64,000 bases of DNA, from positions 106,647 to 170,646 of the forward strand of contig NZ_JAMXSB010000016.1 of assembly GCF_024124665.1 (NCBI RefSeq), read 5' to 3'. Made by a program: the position numbers and the translations under genes. This DNA comes from Pleionea sp. CnH1-48 (GTDB lineage Bacteria; Pseudomonadota; Gammaproteobacteria; Enterobacterales; Kangiellaceae). The notes below the pieces were generated by a model. The model worked only from the letters and a program-made list of their open reading frames with translations, ran no database searches and was not told where the DNA came from. Shown one piece after another: positions 34,981 through 44,852 of the stretch (positions within the stretch are counted from its first letter, which is position 1; every line of letters begins with the position of its first letter).

Positions 34981-35730
34981 CTACTCAAAATATTGCGATT
35001 CGTAAAACTGACTATTCTCGCTCTGCCTGCCGTAGTCACTATCTAGGAGTACACGTACCCTCGAGAAAATGTTTCTTTCTACGAATGCCTCGCACGGTCG
35101 ATCTAAATAACAAATATTTGCTTTAACGGCGGTTTTCCAGTTTACGAAAACATTGTCAGTGATCAATGCAAACTGAACGTCAGCTAACCCCAAAGCAACA
35201 GAATTATTTCGATAGTACTCGCGACCACCAACGATAGTATTGTGATAAAAGTTAACTTGCCTTATGTCATTAACACCCAAAAATGTATTCGATTCTGTAA
35301 AAATCTTACTGTTTGCGATAGAAACAAAATTACCACCAAAAACAATCATACTTTTTTGGTCATCGCCAAATTGCCTAAGTGTCATATTGTTGAGTATAAG
35401 CGTCGATTCATGACCTCGTATCGCCGGATATTTATCACTAGCCTGATCATGAGTAAATTCGAGCTTGCCATTTTGTATAGTGATGCTAGCGCCGAAAACA
35501 GCGCTGATATCTTTAACGGAAATGGTTTTTCCTTTTAGATCAATGACAACATTGGCACTAAGAAAATTCCAGTCCGCGTCTTCAATATTTTGTGTCGCGC
35601 ATAGCACTTTATGGTTATAGGGATTAACCTGATCTATAGTCTTGGGAAGTTCTGCATCACATCCTTCTGGAAGCTCGGCATAGAGATAGTTGCTAAGTAT
35701 AAGTATCAAAATTGCTAAAGCTCTTTTCAT
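34981..35730 (-). CDS. secreted protein with parallel beta-helix-like repeats
   Basis: A 249-aa protein with signal peptide (MKRALAILILILSNYLYA) at an ATG preceded by AAGGA. The body shows short repeating hydrophobic/Asn strands, such as SANVVIDLKGKTI, SITIQNGKLEF, STLILNNMTLRQF, NFVSIANSKIF, and QVNFYHNTIVGG. This is the spacing of right-handed parallel beta-helix proteins, which include polysaccharide lyases and adhesins. I see no catalytic signature. The frame opens upstream to 35886 but the added part is AT-rich and uncharacteristic. Confidence 0.7.
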   Translation of the reverse strand: MKRALAILILILSNYLYAELPEGCDAELPKTIDQVNPYNHKVLCATQNIEDADWNFLSANVVIDLKGKTISVKDISAVFGASITIQNGKLEFTHDQASDKYPAIRGHESTLILNNMTLRQFGDDQKSMIVFGGNFVSIANSKIFTESNTFLGVNDIRQVNFYHNTIVGGREYYRNNSVALGLADVQFALITDNVFVNWKTAVKANICYLDRPCEAFVERNIFSRVRVLLDSDYGRQSENSQFYESQYFE

Positions 35731-35959
35731 TTTTAGTTCCTTTTCTTTGTTGTGAATAATTATTTTTCGAAAATATACGAAGCAAATTTTTGATAAACAA
35801 TGGAGAAAAGAAGGAAAATTAAAAAAGATAAAAAGATGAGATTGAGTGGCAAGTTTTAAGTTGAGATAAGAAGAAATAAAAAACAAGAATGATAAGTAAA
35901 AGCCATGGATAAAACGGTTTTAAGTTAATTATCCATGGCGCAATAAATGCAAGCGACTT

Positions 35960-36766
35960 TTATATCAGTGCCTCAGTGGCAACTTTTGAACGGGATTCAA
36001 AGTATTTTAATGCGCTCATCCAATCGATGGCTATTAGCAAACGGCTAAAGTCTTTTCCTAACCAACGGGCGGCGGGTACTTTTTTTAGCCATTTCAACTG
36101 ATCAACAGCATCAAACAATCGCTCAATAACAACCGGGTTAGATTGTTCGAATAAACATAATGTAAGATCTAAAAAGCCAGCCTTATTATCTTCGAAGTGC
36201 CAACAAGTGGAGTGCAATAGCATGAGCAAATCTCTAGCCTGCGCATCATAAGTATCCAATACCGCACCAGGATTATCTTCGAAATCAACAAAGCCGACAC
36301 TCAAACTTGATTCATCAACAATAATATTGCGGCTAAAAGCTTGGCTCAAAAAGTATCCCTTATGATGTAATCTCAATACTTCATCAAAAACATTTTCCAT
36401 GACTTGTAGCTTATAGTCGGCATCAAGACTGTCAGTCAAAACAGTGCGAAGATTGGTGCCCATATCTTCAAGCAATAAATAATTGCTTCCTTTTTCATAG
36501 ATTTTTGGAACTTTCACTCCTGCTGCATGCAACTGCTCTATGCGAAAGACTTCATTATATAATGAAGCAATACCTCCCGGATTAGGAACCGCTTTAAGCA
36601 GATCAACTTTTAATGCTTTAGCAAGGGTATTTAAAATGGAATAACCCAGTTTACCGCGTAATTTAGGTGCTTTTTTTATCCAGGCACGATGACCATCTTG
36701 CTCAATCAAGAACACATTACGATCTAAGTTCAGGTAAAACTGCAACTGTTTTTGTGTTAAGAACAT
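35960..36766 (-). CDS. kinase-like (RIO/Kdo-kinase-type) protein
   Basis: A 268-aa protein with a protein-kinase-like fold: a Glu in IASLYNEVFRIEQL (alphaC), NYLLLEDMGTNL at the hinge, a loop LHHKGYFLSQAFSRNIIVDE, and the metal-binding VGFVDFEDNPG. The usual catalytic Asp of HGDxxxxN is replaced by Gln (FLSQAFSRNI), while the Asn is kept, so activity is uncertain. Related small kinases act on lipopolysaccharide or unknown targets. The gene stands alone next to repeat copy C. Confidence 0.65.
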   Translation of the reverse strand: MFLTQKQLQFYLNLDRNVFLIEQDGHRAWIKKAPKLRGKLGYSILNTLAKALKVDLLKAVPNPGGIASLYNEVFRIEQLHAAGVKVPKIYEKGSNYLLLEDMGTNLRTVLTDSLDADYKLQVMENVFDEVLRLHHKGYFLSQAFSRNIIVDESSLSVGFVDFEDNPGAVLDTYDAQARDLLMLLHSTCWHFEDNKAGFLDLTLCLFEQSNPVVIERLFDAVDQLKWLKKVPAARWLGKDFSRLLIAIDWMSALKYFESRSKVATEALI

Positions 36767-36842
36767 CCTGTTCTCCTCTTAAGTGAATGACTGGAGTTTT
36801 GCATTATATTAATCACTTAAAATTAACAAAAGCTTAATGCTG

Positions 36843-37290
36843 TAAGAAAGTGTCTGTTTTTGTAAGCCCACAAAAGGAACGAAAAAGGGCAGTGCTCCAA
36901 AGATGAGGCCTCCGGCACCACTGCGTAAAGCCTTAGCCCTTCGACTGAGCGTCTTATACGCACGTCCTTGTGCGGATAAGAGTCTTGCTGCGTCCATGCA
37001 GCAAGCCAGTACGGTATAAGGCTTTACTCCGTTCTCATCCAGTCACGATGGAGTTGTTTGATAATTCAGAGTTAAAAAAGATAGCTAAGAGAGAAAACGG
37101 AACAAAAACACAAAGCAAAATCGAATCTTCCTTGGCACAGACAAGATCAAAAAATTCCCTCAGACTTAACAGATACACTCAAACCATAAAATCCCTGATG
37201 AGCAATTGCCAGCGCAGCGACCCAGGGCTTTTTGCCCCCTTTGCAGCTCTTGGTAAAGGGGGGCGCCATCGGCGAAATTAGAAAACTATT
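36843..37290. repeat. structured interspersed repeat, copy C
   Basis: Third copy of the repeat at 29110-30165, same orientation. Sections such as GCAAAATCGAATCTTCCTTG and CTCAAACCATAAAATCCC are nearly identical, while others are 80-90 percent alike by eye. It retains the long arm GTCTTATACGCAC and the CTTGCTGC/GCAGCAAG hairpin. The tail (GGGGGGCGCCATCGGCG) differs from copies A and B (ATGGTCGCCAGAGGCG). CACTCCACACGAAAAATCC at 37333 repeats the segment that opens copy B. Confidence 0.82.
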
Positions 37291-37420
37291 AAAGGAGTAG
37301 GGAAGCAAAAGACAATCTTTTAAATTAACCCATCACTCCACACGAAAAATCCTAAAGTGATTCTACCTTCATCCTCATAAAGAGAGGGAAATAAACAGAA
37401 GCACCAAAAACAAACAACAT

Positions 37421-37449
37421 AAAAAAAGGCCAGCTAAAAAGCTGGCCTT
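37421..37449 (-). terminator. terminator of the pyruvate dehydrogenase operon
   Basis: On the minus strand AAGGCCAGCT pairs with AGCTGGCCTT around a four-base loop and is followed by T residues, about 30 bases after the E2 stop codon. Confidence 0.9.
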
Positions 37450-37477
37450 CAAAAATCCAACAAAAGCTAAAAACAAC

Positions 37478-39184
37478 TTACTCAGCCTTCGCCAAATCCT
37501 CCATAACAGCCGCCAAGAAACGAGCCGCCTCACCACCCGTACAAGCACGGTGGTCAAAGGTCAAAGACAAAGGCAACATCTTCTGATTCTCAACGCCTTT
37601 AGCCGTCAACTGAAGCTCATTTCGGAAACGACCAGTACCCAGAATAGCCACCTGAGGTGGTGACACAACAGGGGTACCATAACGACCAGCAATCGAACCA
37701 AAGTTCGAAAGAGTAATGGTCGCATTAGCCAAATCGTCTGGCTTAATGGCTTTATTAGAAATCTTATCGCGCAGCTCTTGAACACGAGCGCGAGATTGGC
37801 CCATATTCATCTGATCAGCACCATGAACAACAGGAACATACAAACCATCAGGCGTATCAACCGCAATACCCACATTAACGTTAGGGTGTAGCAGACGTTC
37901 CATGTTTTCACCGTCAAACCAGGCATTCAATGCTGGCTCAATACGACTTGCGTAAACCAGAGCTCGGATATAACGCGCTAACGAGTCAGTACCTTTTCTC
38001 CACGCTGAAATGTTCACATCTTCAACCAAAGTAGTTGGGACAACAGTAGCGTGAGAATGAGCCATACCTTGAGCCATCGCACGACGAACGCCACGAACAG
38101 CCTGAGGTTCAACTGTCACAGTCACTGGCTGCAAGCGTGAACCACTTGCTGCCGCTGCTGGTGCTGCCTGAGTGGCCGCTGGAGCTGCTACTGCAGCTTG
38201 TGGTGCGCCTTTGTCTGCAACCGCTTGTACATCATCACGAGTGATGCTGCCTTTACGGCCTGTCGCTGCACAATGACCCAAGTCCACACCCAGACGACGA
38301 GCCATAGCACGCACGGCTGGAGAGGCTTTATAAGCCAGAGGATTACTGGTATCTGTACCTGAAACGGGAGCTGCTTGAGAAGCTGCACCTGCTTTGGCTG
38401 AGCCCGCTTTTGCTGCTGCCTTAACATCCGCTTGAGTAATGCTGCCGTTAGAGCCTGTGCCTTTAACCTGGGCAAGGTCAACTTTAAGTTTACGTGCCAG
38501 AGCTTTAACAACCGCGTTAGCCGATTCGGCAACAATCTGGTTGCCCACTTCTACCGCACCAACAACGGTACCTGCATCTGCAGAACCTTCATCACTGGCT
38601 TCTGCCGCTGGAGCAGCTTCGACTGGGGCTCCTGAGCCCGCAAAGGTAACTAAAGGAGAGCCAACAGGGATTACGTCGCCTGCCTGGCCGTGCAATGTAG
38701 CAATCGTACCTGCCAAAGGAGAAGGAACTTCAACAACCGCTTTCGCTGTTTCCATTTCTACCATAGGCTGATCAACAGCAACAGTATCGCCTTCGGCAAC
38801 TAACCAGCGTACCACTTCGGCATCTGGCAAGCCTTCACCCAGGTCGGGTAGTTTAAATACTTCACCGCCTGCTGAGCCAGCAGCGGGCGCTGCTCCTGGT
38901 TTGGCTGGTGCTGCTTCTGCCACAGGTGCAGCAGGCGCTGCACTTGAACCGTCACCATCAAATTCAACCAGTACGGCACCTACCTGAATGACATCTCCAG
39001 CTTGGCCATGTAATTTTGTAATTTTGCCGGCAAAAGGAGAAGGCACTTCTACTACGGCTTTCGCAGTTTCCATTTCTACCATGGGCTGATCTACAGCAAC
39101 GGTATCGCCTTCGGCTACCAACCAACGTACAACTTCGGCATCTGGTAACCCTTCGCCTAAATCTGGCAGGTTAAATGTCTTCAT
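37478..39184 (-). CDS. dihydrolipoamide acyltransferase (E2), two lipoyl domains
   Basis: A 568-aa E2 subunit. Two lipoyl domains (about 1-78 and 107-182) carry lipoyl-lysines Lys42 and Lys148 in METAKAVV; a 45-residue stretch is identical between them although the DNA differs at many silent positions. Ala/Pro-rich linkers join two subunit-binding-type motifs (about 222-257 and 287-323), where one is usual. The catalytic domain ends with SLTFDHRACTGGEAARFL: the His-Arg of HRxxDG is kept but Asp is Thr. Last gene of the E1alpha-E1beta-E2 operon; no E3 gene here. Confidence 0.92.
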   Translation of the reverse strand: MKTFNLPDLGEGLPDAEVVRWLVAEGDTVAVDQPMVEMETAKAVVEVPSPFAGKITKLHGQAGDVIQVGAVLVEFDGDGSSAAPAAPVAEAAPAKPGAAPAAGSAGGEVFKLPDLGEGLPDAEVVRWLVAEGDTVAVDQPMVEMETAKAVVEVPSPLAGTIATLHGQAGDVIPVGSPLVTFAGSGAPVEAAPAAEASDEGSADAGTVVGAVEVGNQIVAESANAVVKALARKLKVDLAQVKGTGSNGSITQADVKAAAKAGSAKAGAASQAAPVSGTDTSNPLAYKASPAVRAMARRLGVDLGHCAATGRKGSITRDDVQAVADKGAPQAAVAAPAATQAAPAAAASGSRLQPVTVTVEPQAVRGVRRAMAQGMAHSHATVVPTTLVEDVNISAWRKGTDSLARYIRALVYASRIEPALNAWFDGENMERLLHPNVNVGIAVDTPDGLYVPVVHGADQMNMGQSRARVQELRDKISNKAIKPDDLANATITLSNFGSIAGRYGTPVVSPPQVAILGTGRFRNELQLTAKGVENQKMLPLSLTFDHRACTGGEAARFLAAVMEDLAKAE

Positions 39185-40161
39185 TTGTACTCCATGATTC
39201 TTCTTGCTTCTTCCAATACACGATCAACCGTTGGCATGTATTGCTTCTCCAGACGGTAATAAGGCATAACCGTGTCGTAGCCTGATACACGACCGATAGG
39301 AGCAAGCAGATTAAATACGCCTTTCTCGGCAATTTCTGCCGCGATTTCTGAACCCAGTGAACCGGCTTTTGGTGCTTCTTGAACAATCAAAGCGCGACCT
39401 GTTTTGGCCACAGACTCAAGAATAGTGTCGATGTCTAGAGGACTAACGGTTGCAACATCAATGACTTCGGCACTGATACCTTCTTTAGCCAATTGATCCG
39501 CTGCCTGGTTCGTCTCATGCAACATGGCTCCCCAGCTGATCAAAGTAATGTCGGTACCTTCGCGGTCAACAAAACTACAACCCAGAGGATATTCTTCGCC
39601 ATTGTCTTCGACTTCGTGCTTAACGATTCGATAAACACGCTTTGGCTCAAGGAAAATCACTGGATCAGGATCACGAATCGCCGCCAGCATTAAGCCATAA
39701 GCGCGAGAAGGATTCGAAGGAATCACAACCTTCAAACCAGGAATATGAGCGAATAGGGCTTCTGTTGATTCTGAGTGGTGCTCAGGTGCGTGAATACCGC
39801 CACCAAAAGGTGCACGCATAACCATAGGCAAGGTTAGGCGACCGCGAGTACGATGACGCATACGTGCCATGTGGCAAATGATTTGGTCAGCAGCCGGGAA
39901 GATGAAACCCATAAACTGAATTTCAGCAACAGGCTTCATGCCTTGTGATGCCATACCAATGGAGACACCAGCAATCATGGATTCTGCCAGTGGCGTATCA
40001 ATAACGCGGTCAGCGCCAAAGCGCTCTTGCAAACCATCGGTTGCACGGAATACACCGCCGTTAACACCCACGTCTTCACCCAGTGCAACAACGTCTTTGT
40101 CTTGCTCCATTTCGTGAGCGAGTGCCATATTAACGGCTTCGATTAAAGTAACAGCTGGCAT
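39181..40161 (-). CDS. pdhB: pyruvate/2-oxoacid dehydrogenase E1 beta subunit
   Basis: A 326-aa transketolase-like beta subunit. Typical segments are LGEDVGVNGGVFRATDGLQ, ESMIAGVSIGMASQGMKPV, EIQFMGFIFPAADQI, and PFGGGIHAPEHHSESTEALF. It pairs with E1alpha to form the thiamine-diphosphate enzyme that decarboxylates the 2-oxoacid. Overlaps E2 by 4 bases and E1alpha by one base (TAATG), so the three are coupled. Pyruvate versus branched-chain oxoacid cannot be fixed from this subunit. Confidence 0.92.
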   Translation of the reverse strand: MPAVTLIEAVNMALAHEMEQDKDVVALGEDVGVNGGVFRATDGLQERFGADRVIDTPLAESMIAGVSIGMASQGMKPVAEIQFMGFIFPAADQIICHMARMRHRTRGRLTLPMVMRAPFGGGIHAPEHHSESTEALFAHIPGLKVVIPSNPSRAYGLMLAAIRDPDPVIFLEPKRVYRIVKHEVEDNGEEYPLGCSFVDREGTDITLISWGAMLHETNQAADQLAKEGISAEVIDVATVSPLDIDTILESVAKTGRALIVQEAPKAGSLGSEIAAEIAEKGVFNLLAPIGRVSGYDTVMPYYRLEKQYMPTVDRVLEEARRIMEYK

Positions 40162-41237
40162 TATTTTTTCGCTCCTCTTCTGATTGCTTCTTCTCGTTGA
40201 GCCAGAGTTCGCTCAGGCAATTCAGCATAGAGATAGTCAAACATAGCTTCCGGCTTGTCAGCAGGAGTGTTCAGATAGTTGTCAACGGCTTGCTGAACGT
40301 TGGCAGCCACTTTTTCTTGCAATGCGGCTTCGTCTTCTTCGCTCCAAGCACCTAATGACTCAAGATATTTGCGCAGACGAATAATCGGCTCTTTTGTCCA
40401 ACCATCGTCTAGCTCACCTTCTGGACGATAGCGTCGTGCATCGTCAGCGGTGGTGTGGTCACACAAACGTAGAGTGACACATTCGATAACTGTCGGGCCA
40501 CCACCGTTGCGTGCTTTGTCCATGGCTTTATCCATGGCCGCTTTAACGGCAACAATGTCGTTACCATCTACTTGGATACCTTCTACACCAGCAGCAATTG
40601 CTTTTTGTGCGTAGGTTTCACAAGCCGTTTGAATTTCGGAAGGAACAGAAATCGCCCACTGGTTGTTGTTAATAATGAAGACAACACCCAGGTTCCAGAT
40701 ACCGGCAACATTAACGGCTTCGTAGAAGTCGCCTTCTGATGTTCCACCTTCGCCGATTTCTGTCGCAACGGCGCGTTTTTCGCCGCGCAACTTCATGGCT
40801 TTAGCAACACCAGCTGCATGCAGACATTGTGTAGCAATCGGAACCGCAATCGGAAAATCTTCTTTTGCGTTTTGATAGTCCGAACCACGCTCGTCTCCAC
40901 CCCAGTAGAGTAGAACCTCTTCCATGGTGACACCGTGTTGAATCATGGCTGCTTGGCCACGATAGTAAGGAACTAAGACATCGTCTTTGGTTAATGAAGA
41001 ACCATAACCAACACCTACGGCTTCTTGTCCGGTGGCAGCAGGGTAGGTTCCCATTTTACCAGTACGTTGTAATGCGTAAGCTTTAGTATCTAATTGACGG
41101 ATTTGCACCATATCGTGGTACAAAGACTTTAACAGATCGACATCTTTAGCAATGGCGGGCAGATCATCAGTAACAGGCTTGCCGTTCTCATCAATGAACT
41201 GCGTAAAATTAATATCAAAGGTTGCAACCGTGGTCAC
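40161..41237 (-). CDS. pdhA: pyruvate dehydrogenase E1 alpha subunit
   Basis: A 358-aa thiamine-diphosphate-binding subunit. RTGKMGTYPAATGQEAVGVG near the N-terminus and the ThDP motif GEGGTSEGDFYEAVNVAGIWNLGVVFIINNNQWAIS (shortened here: GEGGTSEGDF to NNNQWAIS) are clear. The DHTTADDARRYR loop is the regulatory/phosphorylation loop counterpart. Over its length it resembles Bacillus/Geobacillus-type PDH E1alpha more than branched-chain E1alpha, although the GEG in place of GDG is shared with the latter. First gene of the operon; its promoter lies in 41238-41662, facing pepN. Confidence 0.9.
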   Translation of the reverse strand: MTTVATFDINFTQFIDENGKPVTDDLPAIAKDVDLLKSLYHDMVQIRQLDTKAYALQRTGKMGTYPAATGQEAVGVGYGSSLTKDDVLVPYYRGQAAMIQHGVTMEEVLLYWGGDERGSDYQNAKEDFPIAVPIATQCLHAAGVAKAMKLRGEKRAVATEIGEGGTSEGDFYEAVNVAGIWNLGVVFIINNNQWAISVPSEIQTACETYAQKAIAAGVEGIQVDGNDIVAVKAAMDKAMDKARNGGGPTVIECVTLRLCDHTTADDARRYRPEGELDDGWTKEPIIRLRKYLESLGAWSEEDEAALQEKVAANVQQAVDNYLNTPADKPEAMFDYLYAELPERTLAQREEAIRRGAKK

Positions 41238-41662
41238 AATTCATCCTCCTTACGGGGGGCAGCAAAAAGACAACATGTCTTTCGGCTTTATTATGGTCAG
41301 TTTATGCGGCGCAGATCATAAGGTGAACACGCCCGTTTGTATAGCGCAAAAATATAAAAAATCCGTGAACTTGGTTGATAATTGCGCAAAAAAGCCCAGT
41401 AAATGGCGGCAAATCGCAACAAATCAGACCAGTTGATATTGAAATGAGTTTTGCTTTTAAAAGCTTTTCGGTAGTCTTATAGCATAATTATGCCAACGAA
41501 ATAGATTGGCATAACGGACATAAAAAATTCACATTTAAATCAACAGACGATGGTTTTTTAAGCCGTTTAAGTTCCAAACTTATTATTGTGTATTAATAAG
41601 TTGGCATTCTGTTTATTTATTCAACACTGCTCTGTTGTAAAAACACACACTGAGGATTTCAG
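41238..41662. other. divergent promoter region of pdhA and pepN
   Basis: About 425 bases between divergent genes. No gene seen. It should hold promoters for both. I looked for a PdhR-like AATTGGTnnnACCAATT site and did not find one. Confidence 0.4.
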
Positions 41663-44284
41663 ATGAAAGATGCATCAGCTCCAGCTGCAAAATATCGCAA
41701 AGATTATCGGCCCACGGATTTCCTGATCGACGAAACTCATCTCAATTTTAAATTATTTGATGACCACGCGTTGGTTGAAAGTCGGCTTATGTTGCGCCGC
41801 AACCCAAAAGGGGATGCTCAAGCTCAATCTCTCTGTTTAGATGGTGAGCAACTGGAGCTGCAAAGCATTGCTATTGATGGCGAAGCCTTACCAGAGACGG
41901 CTTATAAAACTACCACAGAAAACCTGACGGTTAATGTGAATAAAGACCAGTTCGAGTTGCAGTTAGTGGTTAAAATTGTTCCACAAAAAAATACTTCTCT
42001 AGAAGGGTTGTACACTTCGGCGGGTAAATTCTGTACTCAGTGTGAAGCAGAAGGGTTTCGCAAGATCACCTATTACTATGATCGCCCCGATATCTTATCG
42101 CGCTTTTTCGTTACTATCGAAGCTGATAAACAGCAATATCCTTTATTACTGTCTAATGGTAATCCCATTGCGCAAAAAGAGTTAGATAACGGACGACATC
42201 TAGCTGAGTGGGAAGATCCTTTCCCCAAACCTTGTTATTTGTTTGCTTTAGTCGCAGGCGATCTGGATTTGTTAGAAGACTCATTTACAACGCGTAGTGG
42301 TCGTGAAGTCAAACTGCAATTGTTTGTAGATAAAGGCAAGTTGGATCAAAGTGAATTTGCCATGGCGTCTTTAATCAATGCTATGCGTTGGGATGAAGAG
42401 CGTTACAACCTCGAATACGATCTCGACCTTTATATGATTGTGGCCGTTGGCGACTTTAATATGGGCGCTATGGAAAACAAAGGTCTGAATATTTTTAATA
42501 CGAAATATGTATTAGCTAATCGTCATACCGCAACGGATATGGACTTTGAGCATATCGAGAGTGTGATCGGTCACGAATACTTTCATAACTGGACGGGTAA
42601 TCGTGTTACCTGCCGTGATTGGTTTCAGTTGAGTTTAAAAGAAGGCTTAACGGTATTTCGTGATCAACAGTTTACCGAAGACATGCGATCGAAAGCCGTT
42701 AAACGTATAGACGATGTTAAAGTGATTCGCAGTCATCAGTTTGCTGAAGATGCTGGCCCCATGTCGCATCCGATTCGTCCTGAATCTTATATCGAAATGA
42801 ATAACTTCTACACTGTAACTGTTTATAACAAAGGTTCCGAAGTGATTCGAATGATGCATACCTTGTTGGGCGAAGAAGGATTCCAACAAGGGATGGCATT
42901 GTACTTTAAACGACACGATGGCGAAGCGGCTACCTGCGATGATTTTGTGGCAGCCATGGCCGATGCAAACGAATATGACCTAGAACAATTTACACGTTGG
43001 TATTCGCAGTCGGGTACACCGGAGCTATCGGCTGGGTTTGACTACAATGCAGATAAACAGCAATTGAATCTACACTTCAAACAAAAGCTGCAACAAGAAT
43101 CCCACGAAGCTTTTCACATTCCCGTGTTAGTTGGATTATTAGATGAGCAGGGCAATGCGTTGAGCTTCAGTCAAAGTGAAGAGGGTGAGTCTCTACAACA
43201 AACCATTCTGCATATTAAGCAGATGGAGCAAAGTGTTGTTCTTTATAACGTGACTCAGTCGGCGTTGCCTTCGTTGCTCAGAAATTTCTCTGCACCGGTA
43301 AAATTGCATGCACAATATAACACAGAACAGTTAGCCTTTTTGTTTGCGCATGATAGCGACTCATTTTCTTGTTGGGATGCTGGCCAACAGCTCATTCAAC
43401 GCTATGTTGATAGTCAAGGCAAAGCTTTTGATGTGAGTTATATCGTTAATGGCTTTAAAAGCATTATCGAAAATACGAAATTAGACAATGCGTTTAAGGC
43501 TCGGGCATTAACACTGCCAGATTTGCGAACCTTATTTGAAGCTGCTGAGTCTCCTGATATCGATGCTATGATCACAACCCGTGAATCGTTAAAGCAAACT
43601 TTATCCGATGAGCTGGCTGACCATTGGTCGCAAGTATATTTGAATAATCGAGAAGCCGAGTATTCCAACAGCCAGGAATCCATTGCCAAGCGTGCGATTA
43701 AGAATGTGGCTTTAGGTTACTTAATGCAATCGTCAAAAGCCGACAGTGAGTTGTTAAAGCAGCATCATGCCGAAGCCAATAACATGACAGATAAGTTGGC
43801 TAACTTATCTGTAGCAACTCATCAAGAATTGCCATGTGCTGAAGAGTTTTTATCCGGATTCTACGAAGAGTGGAAGCACGAGGCCTTATTGATGGATAAG
43901 TGGTTGCAGGTGCAATCCTCTGCGCCAACACAAGATGTTTATGAACGCATCGCTCAGCTGCGCAATGACCCTGTTTTTGATTTGAAAAATCCCAATAAGG
44001 TTCGCGCTTTATATGCTGGCTTTGCCGCTCTTAATTTTAAAGCCTTCCACGATGCATCCGGCAAAGGTTATGAGCTAATAAGAGATACCATTGTCGAAGT
44101 AGACAGTGTTAATCCACAAGTAGCAGCGATGCTCAGCAAGCAGTTTTCTTCTGCGCCTCGCCTGGATTCGGAACGTCGCAATAAAGTCACGCAATGTCTA
44201 CAAACCATTGTTGATAAAAAATCATTGAGTAAAGATGTGTTTGAGATCGTATCAAAAACACTGGAGCAGTTGAATGAACAGTAA
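41663..44284 (+). CDS. pepN: aminopeptidase N
   Basis: An 873-aa M1 family zinc aminopeptidase of the E. coli PepN type that trims N-terminal residues from peptides in the cytoplasm. The exopeptidase motif GAMENKGLNIF (about 268) and the zinc site VIGHEYFHNWTGNRVTCRDW (His304, His308, and the downstream Glu in LKEGL) are intact. Length and the C-terminal helical domain match E. coli PepN (870 aa). A ribosome site (TGAGGA) precedes the ATG. It overlaps the next gene by 11 bases. Confidence 0.97.
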   Translation: MKDASAPAAKYRKDYRPTDFLIDETHLNFKLFDDHALVESRLMLRRNPKGDAQAQSLCLDGEQLELQSIAIDGEALPETAYKTTTENLTVNVNKDQFELQLVVKIVPQKNTSLEGLYTSAGKFCTQCEAEGFRKITYYYDRPDILSRFFVTIEADKQQYPLLLSNGNPIAQKELDNGRHLAEWEDPFPKPCYLFALVAGDLDLLEDSFTTRSGREVKLQLFVDKGKLDQSEFAMASLINAMRWDEERYNLEYDLDLYMIVAVGDFNMGAMENKGLNIFNTKYVLANRHTATDMDFEHIESVIGHEYFHNWTGNRVTCRDWFQLSLKEGLTVFRDQQFTEDMRSKAVKRIDDVKVIRSHQFAEDAGPMSHPIRPESYIEMNNFYTVTVYNKGSEVIRMMHTLLGEEGFQQGMALYFKRHDGEAATCDDFVAAMADANEYDLEQFTRWYSQSGTPELSAGFDYNADKQQLNLHFKQKLQQESHEAFHIPVLVGLLDEQGNALSFSQSEEGESLQQTILHIKQMEQSVVLYNVTQSALPSLLRNFSAPVKLHAQYNTEQLAFLFAHDSDSFSCWDAGQQLIQRYVDSQGKAFDVSYIVNGFKSIIENTKLDNAFKARALTLPDLRTLFEAAESPDIDAMITTRESLKQTLSDELADHWSQVYLNNREAEYSNSQESIAKRAIKNVALGYLMQSSKADSELLKQHHAEANNMTDKLANLSVATHQELPCAEEFLSGFYEEWKHEALLMDKWLQVQSSAPTQDVYERIAQLRNDPVFDLKNPNKVRALYAGFAALNFKAFHDASGKGYELIRDTIVEVDSVNPQVAAMLSKQFSSAPRLDSERRNKVTQCLQTIVDKKSLSKDVFEIVSKTLEQLNEQ

Positions 44285-44618
44285 GTTACCAGAAGAAGGT
44301 ATTCGCAACTGCCCAGGCTGCAACCGTGAGCTATCTGATAAAGCGACAGAATGCCTTATGTGCGGCCATAAGTTCGAAGCGGCTAATCCTGATAGAGAAA
44401 GAGCAAAAGCGCATAAGGCGCTTAAGCGCAAAAATCGTTACCATTCGATGGCGTATTTAGCAATGGTGCTGGTTTGTGCTGGCGCGTTATTTATCTACTT
44501 TGGCCGTAAAGGCTCCAATGAAACATTCTTGTTGTTTGGTTACGGCTCGTTGGGATTGGGAGCTGCAAGCTACCTGTGGGCACGAGCCATGATGTTTGTT
44601 CATAAAAAGAAAAAGTAG
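44274..44618 (+). CDS. zinc-ribbon membrane protein
   Basis: A 114-aa protein. The N-terminus holds a zinc ribbon with two CxxC pairs (NCPGCNREL and ECLMCGHKF, about 12-33). A basic linker is followed by two hydrophobic helices (about 56-73 and 82-105) and a KHKKKK tail. The function of such zinc-ribbon/two-TM proteins is unknown. Its start lies inside the end of pepN, so translation is probably coupled. A fragment of a similar gene appears at 48639-48713. Confidence 0.82.
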   Translation: MNSKLPEEGIRNCPGCNRELSDKATECLMCGHKFEAANPDRERAKAHKALKRKNRYHSMAYLAMVLVCAGALFIYFGRKGSNETFLLFGYGSLGLGAASYLWARAMMFVHKKKK

Positions 44619-44640
44619 CACACATGCATTCTGTGCTTTA

Positions 44641-44673
44641 AAAAGGTCACGAAGTTATTCGTGGCCTTTTTTT
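44641..44673 (+). terminator. terminator after pepN operon
   Basis: AAGGTCACGA pairs with TCGTGGCCTT (one G-U) and is followed by seven T residues, 23 bases after the stop codon. Confidence 0.88.
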
Positions 44674-44852
44674 ATGGGGGCTGAAAAATAAATTGGAATG
44701 AATTTTAGCTGGTTAATTATCATAAGTTTATGATTTTAATGGGGAAAGAAAAATGGCTTTGACGGCCAGTTCAATATTTATGCAAATACAAGAAACTTAT
44801 TGATTTAGCTTGTTACTTATTGTGCAAATTGAATGGCTTATTAGGATATGAG

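Noticed and set aside
41238..41662. PdhR operator in front of the pyruvate dehydrogenase operon
   Set aside because: Only half-site-like CTGGTCTGA is seen; the AATTGGTnnnACCAATT palindrome is absent.
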